Positions 33,457-43,558 are shown, counted from the first letter of the stretch. The stretch: 64,000 nt of DNA from Pseudidiomarina planktonica (GCF_900177775.1 NZ_FXWH01000001.1:372001-436000); one strand, 5' to 3'. Made by a program: numbers and translations. The notes: generated by a model not told the origin, from the letters alone.

Positions 33457-35097
33457 CTATTTGGTCTTGAATCGACTCACAAGTTGACCCAGTTCAACGC
33501 TGTTTTTGCTGAGGTCCCGGCTCACTTCAGAAACCTTTATATTTGCCTCCTGATTGGCGTGTGAAAGATCTGAGATATCGGTGATGTTCTCGTTCAGATC
33601 TTTCGTCACGCGACTTTGTTCATCGGTCGCTGCAGCAATCTGTATGTTCATACTGGAAATATTGGCTACCGCTTCTTGAATTTGGCTGATTGCTCGTTCA
33701 GCTTTCAATGCTTCTTCGTTGGTCGATTCAGAACGATGTTCTACATCACTAATAATCTGGCTGACCTCTTTAATCGCACTCTGGATAGTCTCGACAATAG
33801 AAGATATTTCATCGGTCGAGTGCTGAGTTCGGGTAGCTAAGGTTCTGACTTCGTCTGCAACAACCGCAAAACCGCGTCCGGCATCGCCAGCCCGAGCGGC
33901 TTCAATAGCGGCATTGAGAGCCAATAAATTGGTTTGTTCGGCAATGGCAACGATAACACCCAGGATATTGCCAATTTTGTCTGACCCATCTTGTAACAAA
34001 CGGGCTTTTTCTCCGGCTTTTCCGAGTTCGGAAGTGAGTGCTTCAATGTTGTTAACGGATTCGCGCACAATAATGGCGGAACGTCCGGCCTCTTCATCTG
34101 CTGTATTTGCTGATTCGGCTGCCTGGCGGGCATGATCGGCTACTTCTGCAGCGGATGACGACAATTCAGTAATAGCTGTGGCTATGGAGCTTGTTTGCGC
34201 AGTCAGGTCGTCACTCTGACGGCTACTGGTAGCAGATAAGTTCGTTAGCTGACTGGCAGCTTCACTCTCACTGTGAGCGCATTCCTGAACACTCTGCACC
34301 AATTGCCGAATTTTGTGCACAAAGGTATTGAATGAGGTGGCTAATTTAGCGAGTTCATCGGAACCCGAGTCATCGAGCCGCTGAGTTAAATCGCCTTCCC
34401 CTTCAGCAATATCAAACATGGCATTATTAATCGTTTTTAACGGGCGGGTAATACTGCGGATAATCAAAACAAATACGAACAGCAGAGGAACGGCCAGAAC
34501 TGCAGCTAAACCGGCTAATTTGAAAAACTCCTGCCACAGCATACTGGTAATATTGTCGGTGTACTGGCCTGTTCCCATAATAAGGTTCCAGGGTTCAAAC
34601 ACGCGAATTCGGCTAATTTTCGGAACCAGGTCGTCTGCGTTACTCCCTTTTTGCCATATGTACTCAACGGTAGCACGGCCAGCAGAGCGTGCTTTTTGAA
34701 CCATTTCCTGAAACAGTCGGGTGCCTTCTGGATCTTCATAGTTGGTGACATCCTGGCCAACTAATTGCTTAGAAAAAGGATGCTGCACCAAAACACCGTC
34801 GCGGTTCAGCGTAAAAACATACTCTACGCCCTCGTATCTAATGCTATCGAGACGGGCATAAGCTTCAGATCGAGCTTCAGATTCACTTAGGTTACCATTC
34901 TGATATTCCTGATGGTAATGGCTGACTATGGTATGCGCTGTATCAAGTACGGCGTTGAGTTTGCGTTTTTCTTCTTCAACCAAAAGATCGTTTAGAATAA
35001 ATATCATAAACGCCACCATCAGAGCTGTCCCTAAAGCGGCAATGCCTAGTAATGAAACGAGTCTCTGCGTAATACTTAACTGCTGTATGATCTTCAT
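33457..35097 (-). CDS. Methyl-accepting chemotaxis protein with single Cache domain
   Basis: 546 residues, AAGGAT before ATG. Membrane segment 1 (about 12-34), a periplasmic region of about 150 residues with a single-Cache look ([37 protein letters not shown]), membrane segment 2 (about 192-213), a HAMP domain and a long cytoplasmic coiled coil. The signalling tip is [20 protein letters not shown] followed by [12 protein letters not shown]. No CheR-binding pentapeptide is seen at the C-terminus. Single-Cache receptors often sense small carboxylates, but the ligand here is unknown. Confidence 0.9.
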   Translation of the reverse strand: MKIIQQLSITQRLVSLLGIAALGTALMVAFMIFILNDLLVEEEKRKLNAVLDTAHTIVSHYHQEYQNGNLSESEARSEAYARLDSIRYEGVEYVFTLNRDGVLVQHPFSKQLVGQDVTNYEDPEGTRLFQEMVQKARSAGRATVEYIWQKGSNADDLVPKISRIRVFEPWNLIMGTGQYTDNITSMLWQEFFKLAGLAAVLAVPLLFVFVLIIRSITRPLKTINNAMFDIAEGEGDLTQRLDDSGSDELAKLATSFNTFVHKIRQLVQSVQECAHSESEAASQLTNLSATSSRQSDDLTAQTSSIATAITELSSSAAEVADHARQAAESANTADEEAGRSAIIVRESVNNIEALTSELGKAGEKARLLQDGSDKIGNILGVIVAIAEQTNLLALNAAIEAARAGDAGRGFAVVADEVRTLATRTQHSTDEISSIVETIQSAIKEVSQIISDVEHRSESTNEEALKAERAISQIQEAVANISSMNIQIAAATDEQSRVTKDLNENITDISDLSHANQEANIKVSEVSRDLSKNSVELGQLVSRFKTK

Positions 35098-35245
35098 TGA
35101 TAATCCTTAGTCAGCCAACAAAAAGCTTATGTATTAGGCTATCGGCAGCTTACAAATTACTTACAGTAATAAAGTAGAGCACGAATCAATAGTTTGCCTC
35201 AGAATTCGCCTCTTGTTTTGCTCGTGCCAGTGCAGACTCAGAAAG

Positions 35246-35267
35246 CCCCGTCTAGCGGGGATTTTTT
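35246..35267 (+). terminator. Orphan terminator-like hairpin
   Basis: CCCCG-TCTAG-CGGGG followed by ATTTTTT. It is oriented for + strand transcription but no + strand gene ends nearby: the upstream gene is on the minus strand and starts at 35097. It could end a small RNA or a leader upstream of the acetolactate synthase-like gene. Confidence 0.55.
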
Positions 35268-35307
35268 CATGTGGGCGTGACTCTGTGTTAGGGTGAACTA
35301 TCCTTAC

Positions 35308-35323
35308 AGCTTAGGCGTAAGCT
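35308..35323. promoter_or_regulatory. 16-base palindrome upstream of the acetolactate synthase-like gene
   Basis: AGCTTA-GGCG-TAAGCT, a perfect 6-bp inverted repeat 37 bases before the GTG start. It has the size of a regulator operator; the binding protein is unknown and the -10/-35 elements are not clear. Confidence 0.3.
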
Positions 35324-35360
35324 AGAACACATACAGAATCAACCACAAGGAGAAGGCCAG

Positions 35361-37007
35361 GTGAAAGCATCAGATTTAATGGTGAAAACGCTGGAAAATG
35401 AAGGCGTTGAATACGTATTCGGCATTCCCGGTGAAGAAAATCTGGATTTACTCGAGTCTTTGGCACATTCCAACATACAACTTATTGTAACCCGTCATGA
35501 GCAGGGGGCGGGCTTTATGGCCGCAACTTATGGACGGCTTACTGGTAAGCCCGGTGTTTGTATGGCCACCTTAGGCCCGGGGGCTACCAACTTAGTCACC
35601 CCGGTTGCCTATGCGCAGCTCGGCGCTATGCCTATGGTGGTTATAACCGGACAAAAACCAATTCGTGACCGTGCCCAGGGCAAATTTCAGATCATTGACG
35701 TGATTGATATGATGAGCCCTATTACCAAATACACGGCGCAGATAATTAGTGGCTCCAGTATTCCCGCACATGTGCGGGAAGCTTTCCGGGCTGCGGAAGA
35801 GGAGCGGCCGGGTGCTACTCATCTTGAATTATCCGATGACGTTGCCGCCGAGAGTGTTGAAGTGGATCCTATTGAGCCCAGCCACTTTCGTCGCCCGGTA
35901 GTGGAAGACAAGTCCGTTCGTCACGTGCTGGAACTGCTGCGCGAAGCTAAGCATCCGTTATTGCTCATTGGTGCTGGCGCAAACCGTAAAATTACCGCCA
36001 AAATGTTGCGCGCTTTTGTCGACAAGGTAGGCATTCCATTTGTGACCACCCAAATGGGTAAAGGCGTGATTAATGAAGACCATCCGTTATGGATTGGCAA
36101 CGCCGCATTGTCAGACGGTGACTATCCGCATCGGGCACTTGAACATGCGGACCTCATTTTAAATGTGGGCCACGACGTAGTTGAAAAGCCACCCTTTATG
36201 ATGCGCGCCGACAATGGCAAGAAAAAAGTGGTGCACATTAACTTTCAGGCGGCACAAGTAGAGCCCGTTTACTTTCCTCATGCCAGCATGATTGGTGACA
36301 TCGGCAACAGCATCTGGCGCTTGAAAGAAGGTATAGAGAAGCAGCCACACTGGGACTTCAGCTTTATGCTGAAAGTGCGGGAGAGCTTGCGTGATCACAC
36401 CAATGAAGGTGCGCACGACAATACCTTCCCGGTGCTGCCTCAGCGTCTGGTTGAAGACGTTCGTTCGGTAATGCCCGACGACGGGGTTATTGCGTTGGAC
36501 AACGGCATTTACAAAATCTGGTTTGCCCGCAACTACGCGGCACGCCAGCCAAATACTGTGTTGCTGGATAATGCACTGGCATCTATGGGCGCTGGCTTGC
36601 CTTCAGCCATGGCGGCCAAACTGGTGCATTCTGATCGTAAAGTTATGGCCATTTGTGGAGACGGCGGCTTTATGATGAATTCGCAGGAGCTGGAAACGGC
36701 CGTGCGCATGGGACTTGATTTGGTTGTCGTAATTCTGAATGACAGTGGCTACGGCATGATTAAGTGGAAGCAGCAAGACATGAAATTCCAGGACTTTGGC
36801 TTAGATTTTGCCAACCCTGACTTCGTTAAATATGCCGAAGCTTATGGTGCTAAAGGTTATCGCGTTGAAAGTACTGAAGCGCTGGCGCCATTGCTGCGTG
36901 ATTGCTTAGCGCAAAAAGGTGTTCATGTTATTGATGTTCCAGTAGATTACTCGAAGAATCATCAGCTACTAAATATTGATATACCGAAGCGAAGCGCCGC
37001 TTTATAA
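35361..37007 (+). CDS. Thiamine-diphosphate enzyme, acetolactate synthase large-subunit type
   Basis: 548 residues from GTG with AAGGAG upstream. N-terminal TPP-binding domain with GIPGEENLDLLESL and the catalytic glutamate in RHEQGAGFMA, a central domain, and a C-terminal domain with the TPP/Mg motif GDGGFMMNSQELETAVR. The sequence resembles catabolic acetolactate synthase (AlsS) more than IlvB/IlvI, and no regulatory small subunit lies beside it. No acetolactate decarboxylase is adjacent, so the product may feed branched-chain synthesis or overflow metabolism; a related TPP decarboxylase activity is possible. Confidence 0.78.
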   Translation: MKASDLMVKTLENEGVEYVFGIPGEENLDLLESLAHSNIQLIVTRHEQGAGFMAATYGRLTGKPGVCMATLGPGATNLVTPVAYAQLGAMPMVVITGQKPIRDRAQGKFQIIDVIDMMSPITKYTAQIISGSSIPAHVREAFRAAEEERPGATHLELSDDVAAESVEVDPIEPSHFRRPVVEDKSVRHVLELLREAKHPLLLIGAGANRKITAKMLRAFVDKVGIPFVTTQMGKGVINEDHPLWIGNAALSDGDYPHRALEHADLILNVGHDVVEKPPFMMRADNGKKKVVHINFQAAQVEPVYFPHASMIGDIGNSIWRLKEGIEKQPHWDFSFMLKVRESLRDHTNEGAHDNTFPVLPQRLVEDVRSVMPDDGVIALDNGIYKIWFARNYAARQPNTVLLDNALASMGAGLPSAMAAKLVHSDRKVMAICGDGGFMMNSQELETAVRMGLDLVVVILNDSGYGMIKWKQQDMKFQDFGLDFANPDFVKYAEAYGAKGYRVESTEALAPLLRDCLAQKGVHVIDVPVDYSKNHQLLNIDIPKRSAAL

Positions 37008-37044
37008 CGCAAGGCTGCGCGGTTTGCATAACACTTTTCCTTAA

Positions 37045-37078
37045 AAGGGCAATATCTTAGTATATTGCCCTTCTTATT
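37045..37078 (+). terminator. Terminator after the acetolactate synthase-like gene
   Basis: 11-bp stem AAGGGCAATAT/ATATTGCCCTT with 6-base loop, followed by CTTATTTT (imperfect T-run). Confidence 0.7.
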
Positions 37079-37098
37079 TTGCCAGTGAGTTTATTGTC

Positions 37099-38025
37099 AT
37101 GTTGCGATCCAATCAGGCCCCCAAAGCAGTGGTTATGGTGCGGCCAAGTCGATTCCGTTCAAACCCTGAAACCGCGGCCGACAATAGTTTTCAAACCATG
37201 CACAGTCAGTCGCGTGGCCGTGAGATTGCCGACGCTGCCTATCGGGAAGTTACCGACTTAGTAAAAACGCTGCGTAACAACGGCGTTATAGTGCATTTAT
37301 TTGAAGACGACGGCAGTCGTGATACGCCGGATTCCGTATTTCCAAATAATTGGTTTTCTACGCATGTGGGTGGCCATATTGCCATTTATCCCATGTACAC
37401 CGAAAGTCGCCGCCGCGAGCGCCGCTGGGGTGTCATTGAGCAACTCAAAGCCAATTATCGGGTTCAGGACGTTATTGATTATTCGGGCTTAGAACCCGAT
37501 CGCATGTTTTTAGAAGGCACTGGCGCTATGGTGCTGGACCATGATGAACGAGTGGCATATACCGCGCGTTCAAATCGCGCTGACCCGGTAATCTTAGAGC
37601 GTTTTTGTACGCACTTTAACTACGAACCTATGGTGTTTGATGCCGCCGATGGGCGGGGTAACGTGATTTACCACACCAATGTGCTCATGTGTATTGCCAG
37701 CGAGTTCGCGTTGGTTGGTACTCACATGATTACCGACAGCGACCGCCGTAAGGAGGTTATTAACAGGTTGCGTGAATCGGGCCGTGAAGTTATTGAGCTG
37801 TCGAATGAACAAATTGGCAAATTTGCCGGTAATGCCATTGAGTTAAGTTCGTCACAGGGGCGAATTCTGGCCATGTCGGCCACTGGCGCGGCAACGCTAA
37901 CCAAGCAGCAGCGGGCGCAGATAGAACGCAGCGCAACCCTGTTACCCTTGCAGGTGAGTACCATTGAATTAGCTGGTGGCTCAGTACGCTGCATGATGGC
38001 CGGCGTTCACCTGAGTAAACGCTAG
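37099..38025 (+). CDS. ctlX: CtlX-like hydrolase of the guanidino-group-modifying superfamily
   Basis: 308 residues. Motifs of the arginine deiminase/dimethylarginine hydrolase superfamily: DSVFPNNWFSTH, FLEGTGAMVLD, YHTNVLMCI with His192 as likely general acid/base, and GGSVRCMMAGVHL with Cys298 as likely nucleophile. The length and motif set match the family annotated as citrulline-utilisation hydrolase CtlX (amidinotransferase-like). It would hydrolyse a guanidino or ureido substrate such as citrulline; no arginine-pathway genes are nearby, so the substrate is inferred from family only. Confidence 0.75.
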   Translation: MLRSNQAPKAVVMVRPSRFRSNPETAADNSFQTMHSQSRGREIADAAYREVTDLVKTLRNNGVIVHLFEDDGSRDTPDSVFPNNWFSTHVGGHIAIYPMYTESRRRERRWGVIEQLKANYRVQDVIDYSGLEPDRMFLEGTGAMVLDHDERVAYTARSNRADPVILERFCTHFNYEPMVFDAADGRGNVIYHTNVLMCIASEFALVGTHMITDSDRRKEVINRLRESGREVIELSNEQIGKFAGNAIELSSSQGRILAMSATGAATLTKQQRAQIERSATLLPLQVSTIELAGGSVRCMMAGVHLSKR

Positions 38026-38041
38026 CCTCAGCCGGACTAAC

Positions 38042-39274
38042 CTAGTCGGTCAGGTTATATGCCATAGCCACCCGGTCAAAGTAATTTAGGGTGCGCTTGG
38101 CGTACTCGCGTTTTTCCACATAGTTACCCGGAAAGAAATTCTTCTTAAAGCCGTAGGCAACCATGTCTTTCAGGCGTTTCAATGGTACGTCGAAGTTATT
38201 CAGCGCCAGCTCATATTCTTTACTGACTGTAGTATTGGACACTAACCGGTTATCGGTACAAATGACCGTGGCCAGGCGATGGTCGAGCATTTTGCCGAAA
38301 TTGTGATTCTTAATAGACCCAATACTTGGATTGGTTTGCATATTACTCGTTAAGCACACTTCCACCGCAATGCGGCGGTCGGCAATAAACGAAGCTAACC
38401 GCTCGGTGTAGCCCTGTTTGTCAGTAATGCTCTGGTCTTCAATCATATCCGGTGAAAACAGCGAATAGCCATGACCTAAGCGGTCGGCATAACACTGGGT
38501 GAGTGCCTCAAAGATACTTTCAGCACCATAAGCTTCACCGGCATGCACAGTTTTTAGTAAAAAGTTTTGATGGGCGTACTCGTACACCTCTTTGAATTCA
38601 TGCGCCGGATAGCCCATTTCCTGGCCCGCAATATCCAGCCCAACAATGGGCATGCCTTCTTCATCACGCAGGCGCACGCTGGCGCGCACCAGCTCCATGG
38701 CGGCTGTTTTAATCACTTGCTTAGATTCAGACTCACGCATCAGTTGAAACAGTTGCGTGTAGTAAGGCGAAAATCCTTTTTTACCAAACATACGCATGGC
38801 GCAGTTGATTAAGCCGTATTCAAATTCGGGCTTATCGCCTTGCTGAACAGCTTTACTGCTGTTGTATTCGTCTTTCGCCCGTTTTAACCCGTTGTTGGTG
38901 GCATGCATCACCCGATCAAAATCAACTCCGGCGCTAGGGTCCATCAGTAACTGTGGGGCAAACCGCACTTCAATGTAGTTCACGCCCTCTTCCTGGTTAT
39001 CAATACCGAGTTCGTAGGCCGCTTGTTCCAGGTTTTCTAAATCGCGCAATACCGCGCAGGTATACTGAAAGCCATTCAGGTATTCGCCAAGGTTCTGGTA
39101 ATTGTCTTTAAACACCAGTTCGCGCAGGCCTTCAACACTGTAGGAGGGCAACTCGATGTTGCTGCGCTTTGCCATCTCAATGAGACCACTGGGACGCAAA
39201 CTGCCATCTAAATGCAGGTGCAGATCTGCTTTGGGCATGGCGCGAATAAATTCGGGTGAGTAGCTGGTGGTCAT
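38042..39274 (-). CDS. Adenosine deaminase-family amidohydrolase
   Basis: 410 residues from ATG 39274, preferred over an upstream in-frame start at 39346 because AGGAG lies six bases before it and MTTSYSPEFIRAMPKADLHL fits the family. Metal and catalytic motifs: HLHLDGS near the N-terminus, HAGEA, a GHG motif (DRLGHGYS) and the terminal CTDNRLV. Canonical adenosine deaminases have Asp-Asp in the last motif; here it is Asp341-Asn342, changing a residue that contacts purine N7 in the mouse enzyme. The protein is also longer than E. coli Add (333). Adenosine is a plausible but unproven substrate. Convergent with ctlX. Confidence 0.8.
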   Translation of the reverse strand: MTTSYSPEFIRAMPKADLHLHLDGSLRPSGLIEMAKRSNIELPSYSVEGLRELVFKDNYQNLGEYLNGFQYTCAVLRDLENLEQAAYELGIDNQEEGVNYIEVRFAPQLLMDPSAGVDFDRVMHATNNGLKRAKDEYNSSKAVQQGDKPEFEYGLINCAMRMFGKKGFSPYYTQLFQLMRESESKQVIKTAAMELVRASVRLRDEEGMPIVGLDIAGQEMGYPAHEFKEVYEYAHQNFLLKTVHAGEAYGAESIFEALTQCYADRLGHGYSLFSPDMIEDQSITDKQGYTERLASFIADRRIAVEVCLTSNMQTNPSIGSIKNHNFGKMLDHRLATVICTDNRLVSNTTVSKEYELALNNFDVPLKRLKDMVAYGFKKNFFPGNYVEKREYAKRTLNYFDRVAMAYNLTD

Positions 39275-39397
39275 GGTGGCTCCTGTGACTGCGCGGGTTA
39301 TAGTGGGTTTGGTAACCAGTTTAGCGGAAATGTGTTTTGCATTCACCCGCTAAAGTCGCTATAAACAGGCTGTCGTTGCACAACCGAAGTAACCTAA

Positions 39398-39976
39398 ATG
39401 GCCTCATTATATTTTACCTATTCCGCAATGAATGCGGGTAAAAGCACTGCATTGCTGCAAGTTGCGCATAATTACGAAGAGCGTGGTCAGCACGTGCTGT
39501 TACTAACCCCAGCCGTTGATGACCGTGCCGGGCAAGGCACTATTGCTTCACGTCTGGGCATTCAACGCCACGCGCTGGCCTATACCCGCAACACTGATTT
39601 AAAAGCCTTGCTGGAAGCGCGTCATCAACAACATGCCATTGATTGCGTGCTGATGGACGAAGTTCAGTTTTTAACTGAGGCGCAGGTATGGCAACTCACC
39701 GATGTGGTGGACACCCTGAATATTCCGGTTATGTGCTACGGCATTCGTACCGACGCGTTCGGTCAAGCGTTTCCCGGTAGTGCGGTATTGCTGGCGGTGG
39801 CGGATAAATTAGTGGAAATGAAAACCATCTGCTTTTGCGGTCGAAAAGCAACCATGTCGTTACGGGTGGATGAGCAGGGTAATGCGGTAAAAATTGGTGC
39901 TCAGGTGGCTATTGGCGGTAACGAAAAATATGTGTCCTGCTGTCGCAAACACTGGCGCGAAAAATTACTGAGTTAA
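39398..39976 (+). CDS. tdk: Thymidine kinase
   Basis: 192 residues. P-loop SAMNAGKSTALLQ at residues about 9-21, the DEVQFL Walker B-like motif, lasso region, and zinc cysteines CFC (about residue 148) and CC (about 183) followed by RKHWRE. Type II (TK1-like) thymidine kinase that salvages deoxythymidine to dTMP. Confidence 0.96.
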   Translation: MASLYFTYSAMNAGKSTALLQVAHNYEERGQHVLLLTPAVDDRAGQGTIASRLGIQRHALAYTRNTDLKALLEARHQQHAIDCVLMDEVQFLTEAQVWQLTDVVDTLNIPVMCYGIRTDAFGQAFPGSAVLLAVADKLVEMKTICFCGRKATMSLRVDEQGNAVKIGAQVAIGGNEKYVSCCRKHWREKLLS

Positions 39977-40081
39977 TGTTTCCTTAACCTGCATACATAT
40001 CAGCTGGCGTGAATCGCTTTTTCCCTAGTTGGGGTATAACCTAGCTACAGGTATTTGTTTTCACGCAGCGGAGAGAAGCTC

Positions 40082-42418
40082 ATGCGGGACCCGAACATTC
40101 CGGACAACGAACAGGAACGGCTTCGAGCTTTGTACCAGTTAGATGTTCTGGATACAGAGCCAGAGCAATCGTTCGAACGCATCACTGCGCTTGCAAAAAG
40201 CTTATTTGACGTGCCCTCAGTATTAATCTCGCTAATAGATAGCGAGCGCCAGTGGTTTAAATCCAAAGTTGGGTTTGATGCCAGCGAGACAGAGCGCAAA
40301 GTATCTTTTTGTGCATATGCTGTTGGTGACGGGAAAACGCTAGTAGTTAAAGACGCTTGCTCCAGTGAGCGTTTTAAAAATCATCCCGCAGTTGCAACCC
40401 ATGGCGTGCGCTTCTACGCCGGAGCACTCATAACAATTGCCCCCGATCTGCACTTGGGTACCCTCTGTTTGTTCGACTCCAAACCGCATGAATTCTCAGA
40501 GCAACAACAACAGTGGCTGGAATCTCTGGCTGAAATCGTGTCCGATGAACTACAATTACGCTACGAATTACAAAACCGGGTGGCCGAGCAGCAACTGTTT
40601 GCCGAAGGGCCGGTAGCTGTGGTTATTTGGGACGCGCAACCCGATTGGCGGGTGTTGTATGCGGCGAAAAACATTGACGATATTCTTGGCTACTCAGTAG
40701 AGCATGTGCGGCGCCCGGAATTTAATTATTTAAGCTGTGTTTATCACGACGACCGGGCGCTAGTGCGTGAATCCCTTCGACAGCTTTCCACTGGTGAACG
40801 CGACCATTGGGAAATTGATTATCGAATTTTAACCCAAGCCGGTGAATTGCGTTGGGTTCGGCAGGTATGCCGGGCCGACCACAATAGCAAAGGCGAGGTT
40901 ATTCGTATTCGTGGCTACCTGCTTGAGCAGACTCAGCGCAAACAACTGGAAATGTTGGTGCAGGATTCGAATGAGCGTTTTGCACTGGCGCTGGACGCCG
41001 GTGAACTCTCGACCTGGGATTGGGATTTAACTAGCGGCCAAATTCAATATAGCGACCGTTGGCACCAGTTACTGGGGCTGGACCAGGATAACTCATCTCC
41101 GTATGTTAGAGATTGGCGCGAGCGCGTGCATCCGGCTGACAAAGACATACTAGAACAGGCCATGACAAACCACTTCAGCGGCAACACCGCCAAGATTGAT
41201 GTGCGTTTTCGACTGCGTCATGACGCCGGTCATTGGGTGTGGATGCATAGCGTGGGTAAGTTGGTAGAGCGTGATGCTACCGGCAAACCAAAGCGGTTAG
41301 TGGGTACGCACCGTGATATTACCGAGCAAGTGGAAAACGAAATTGAACGTAATCGGCAACAACGAATTTTAGATTTGTTAAGCGCCATACAAAACGAGTT
41401 TCTATTAGCGAAAGACTTCGCCAAAGCCGGCACCCATTTGTTGGACGTGTTATTGGGTGTCAGTGGCAGTGAATTCGGTTTGGTTGGTGAATTCCCGGGC
41501 AATTCGCGGCAACGCGATTTATTACTGGTACACGGACTACGTTTGTCATCCGAAACTACAGATGCCACTGAAGGTTATCAGCAACTGGTTCAGCAGGGGT
41601 TAGAAGTCACTATTGGCTGTGAAATACTGCAACAGGTTGCGGTGCGTGGCGAAACCCTGATTGAGAATGAGCATTTGGCAACCACGGAAAGCTCCTTATC
41701 ACCACTGGATTTGCCTGACTTTGAAACTATTATGGCAATGCCCATAGTGTTTAACCGGGAAGTGGTTGGGGTGACTCTGCTGGCGAATAGTGAAGAGGGT
41801 TACCGTCGTGAACAATTGGCAATGCTTAAGCCGGTTATGGATGCTTTAGGCACTATGATTTACACCCGCCGCGTGGAAGAGCAGCGGGCCGAGGCTCAGG
41901 AAGAATTGAAACGTATGGCCACCACCGATGAACTTACCGGGGTTGCTAACCGCCGAACCTTTTTGCATCAGTGTCGCTCGCACATCGAACAGTTTGAGCG
42001 TTACCAGCAGCCGGTAACCCTGATATTGATTGATTTGGATCATTTTAAAAAAGTAAACGACAACTATGGCCATGGTGCTGGTGATAAGGTGCTGCAGTCG
42101 TTCACTGACCGCACTTTGGCGCAGTTGCGTGAAGTTGATTTGCTTGGGCGTTTGGGCGGAGAGGAGTTTGCGGTATTGCTACCACACACGACGGAAGCTG
42201 ACGCGCAGGTTGTTGCTGAACGCATTCGCAAGGCCTTGGCCGACGACCCCGTTATAGTTGGTTCTGATTCTATTGCAGTTACCATGAGTGCTGGGTTGGC
42301 TGAATATTCGGTGGCAGACAGTAGCCCTGATAAATGGCTGGCAAGAGCCGACGAAGCTTTATATCAAGCCAAAGCAGCAGGTAGAAATAGCATCGTGGTC
42401 GCGCCACAAAAGCGCTAA
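40082..42418 (+). CDS. Diguanylate cyclase with GAF-PAS-PAS-GAF-GGDEF architecture
   Basis: 778 residues from ATG 40082, which has GGAGAG upstream; an in-frame TTG at 40055 is less likely. Order: GAF-like domain (about 20-160), two PAS/PAC units (about 175-285 and 295-425), a second GAF-like domain (about 440-600) and a GGDEF domain (about 615-775). The active-site motif is GGEEF at 692-696, and RxxD (REVD, 683-686) at the inhibitory I-site position suggests product feedback. No membrane segment is seen, so it should be a cytoplasmic sensor that makes c-di-GMP. The signal is unknown. Confidence 0.88.
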   Translation: MRDPNIPDNEQERLRALYQLDVLDTEPEQSFERITALAKSLFDVPSVLISLIDSERQWFKSKVGFDASETERKVSFCAYAVGDGKTLVVKDACSSERFKNHPAVATHGVRFYAGALITIAPDLHLGTLCLFDSKPHEFSEQQQQWLESLAEIVSDELQLRYELQNRVAEQQLFAEGPVAVVIWDAQPDWRVLYAAKNIDDILGYSVEHVRRPEFNYLSCVYHDDRALVRESLRQLSTGERDHWEIDYRILTQAGELRWVRQVCRADHNSKGEVIRIRGYLLEQTQRKQLEMLVQDSNERFALALDAGELSTWDWDLTSGQIQYSDRWHQLLGLDQDNSSPYVRDWRERVHPADKDILEQAMTNHFSGNTAKIDVRFRLRHDAGHWVWMHSVGKLVERDATGKPKRLVGTHRDITEQVENEIERNRQQRILDLLSAIQNEFLLAKDFAKAGTHLLDVLLGVSGSEFGLVGEFPGNSRQRDLLLVHGLRLSSETTDATEGYQQLVQQGLEVTIGCEILQQVAVRGETLIENEHLATTESSLSPLDLPDFETIMAMPIVFNREVVGVTLLANSEEGYRREQLAMLKPVMDALGTMIYTRRVEEQRAEAQEELKRMATTDELTGVANRRTFLHQCRSHIEQFERYQQPVTLILIDLDHFKKVNDNYGHGAGDKVLQSFTDRTLAQLREVDLLGRLGGEEFAVLLPHTTEADAQVVAERIRKALADDPVIVGSDSIAVTMSAGLAEYSVADSSPDKWLARADEALYQAKAAGRNSIVVAPQKR

Positions 42419-42511
42419 AAACAGTTTTATTTTTTTGCTATACTCCGGCCTGATTAACCATCCATTGATGCTGGCTACTTAGCTACTGCGAGTATAGAAA
42501 AAAGGACCCCC

Positions 42512-43558
42512 ATGGCTGCTGACGTACTTGAAATCCCCGTTCCCGACGATTGGCATGTTCACTTTCGTGATAACGAATTACTGACCACAACGGTTCCCGC
42601 GACAGCTGAAATGTTTGGTCGCGCCGTGGTCATGCCTAATTTAGTGCCGCCGGTAACCTCAGTAGCAGCCGCTCTGGCGTATCGCGACCGTATTTTGCAC
42701 GCGCTGCCGGAAGAAAGCGCCTTTGATCCGCTGATGACCTTGTATCTTACTCAGAACACAACCGTGAGTGATGTTCAGCAGGCAGCCCGTAATTCGCACA
42801 TTATTGGGTTTAAATTGTATCCGTCGGGGGCTACTACCAACTCGGCAGCTGGAGTTACTTCTATTGCTGACTTAGATGCCGTGTTCGCTGCGATGGAAGA
42901 ACATCATGTACCCTTATTGGTGCATGGTGAGGTTACTGATCCCGACGTGGATATTTTTGACCGGGAAAAATTATTCATTGAACGCAATCTGGCGCCGCTG
43001 GTAGCAAAGTACCCGAATTTAAAACTGGTGTTAGAACACATTACTACCGCTGACGCGGTTGAGTTTGTGAAGTCCGCTGGCAAGAATGTTGGCGCAACAA
43101 TCACCCCGCAACACCTACTCATGAACCGTAACCACCTGTTGGTAGGCGGCATCCGGCCGCATAATTATTGCTTGCCGATACTTAAGCGCCGCGAGCACCA
43201 GTTAGCCCTGCAGCAGGTGGTGTTGTCAGGTAATCCGAAATTCTTTTTAGGCACCGACTCAGCGCCGCATGCGCGCGATCGTAAGGAAGCGCCTTGTGGT
43301 TGCGCCGGTTGTTATTCGGCACCGGCTGCATTACCGCTGTACGCCGAGTTTTTTGAACAACATCAGGCGCTGCATTTACTGGCCGATTTTGCCGCAGGTT
43401 TTGGCGCTGACTTTTATGGGTATCCACGCCACCAGCGTAAAATACAGCTACAGCGGAAACCTTGGCAGGTAGCTAATAGCATTGACAGCACTGTTGGTCC
43501 TATTACCCCATATTGGGCTGGCGAAACGCTACAATGGCAAGTCGTGAAGGCTAGCTAA
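42512..43558 (+). CDS. pyrC: Dihydroorotase
   Basis: 348 residues (E. coli 348). Zinc ligands in WHVHFRD, the carboxylated lysine in GFKLYPSG, LVHGEV, LEHITT and catalytic LGTDSAPH are all present. It cyclises carbamoyl-aspartate to dihydroorotate in pyrimidine synthesis. AAGGA lies before the ATG. Stands alone between genes of other function. Confidence 0.96.
   Translation: MAADVLEIPVPDDWHVHFRDNELLTTTVPATAEMFGRAVVMPNLVPPVTSVAAALAYRDRILHALPEESAFDPLMTLYLTQNTTVSDVQQAARNSHIIGFKLYPSGATTNSAAGVTSIADLDAVFAAMEEHHVPLLVHGEVTDPDVDIFDREKLFIERNLAPLVAKYPNLKLVLEHITTADAVEFVKSAGKNVGATITPQHLLMNRNHLLVGGIRPHNYCLPILKRREHQLALQQVVLSGNPKFFLGTDSAPHARDRKEAPCGCAGCYSAPAALPLYAEFFEQHQALHLLADFAAGFGADFYGYPRHQRKIQLQRKPWQVANSIDSTVGPITPYWAGETLQWQVVKAS

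Larger units (their letters stand above)
35098..35360. other. Divergent intergenic region between receptor and acetolactate synthase-like gene
   Basis: 263 bases holding the promoters of two divergent genes, an orphan terminator-like hairpin (35246-35267) and a 16-base palindrome (35308-35323). No coding frame is convincing. Confidence 0.5.

Noticed and set aside
38008..38056. Possible bidirectional terminator between ctlX and the adenosine deaminase-family gene
   Set aside because: Only a weak GACTA/TAGTC stem without a T-run can be drawn, so I do not list it.
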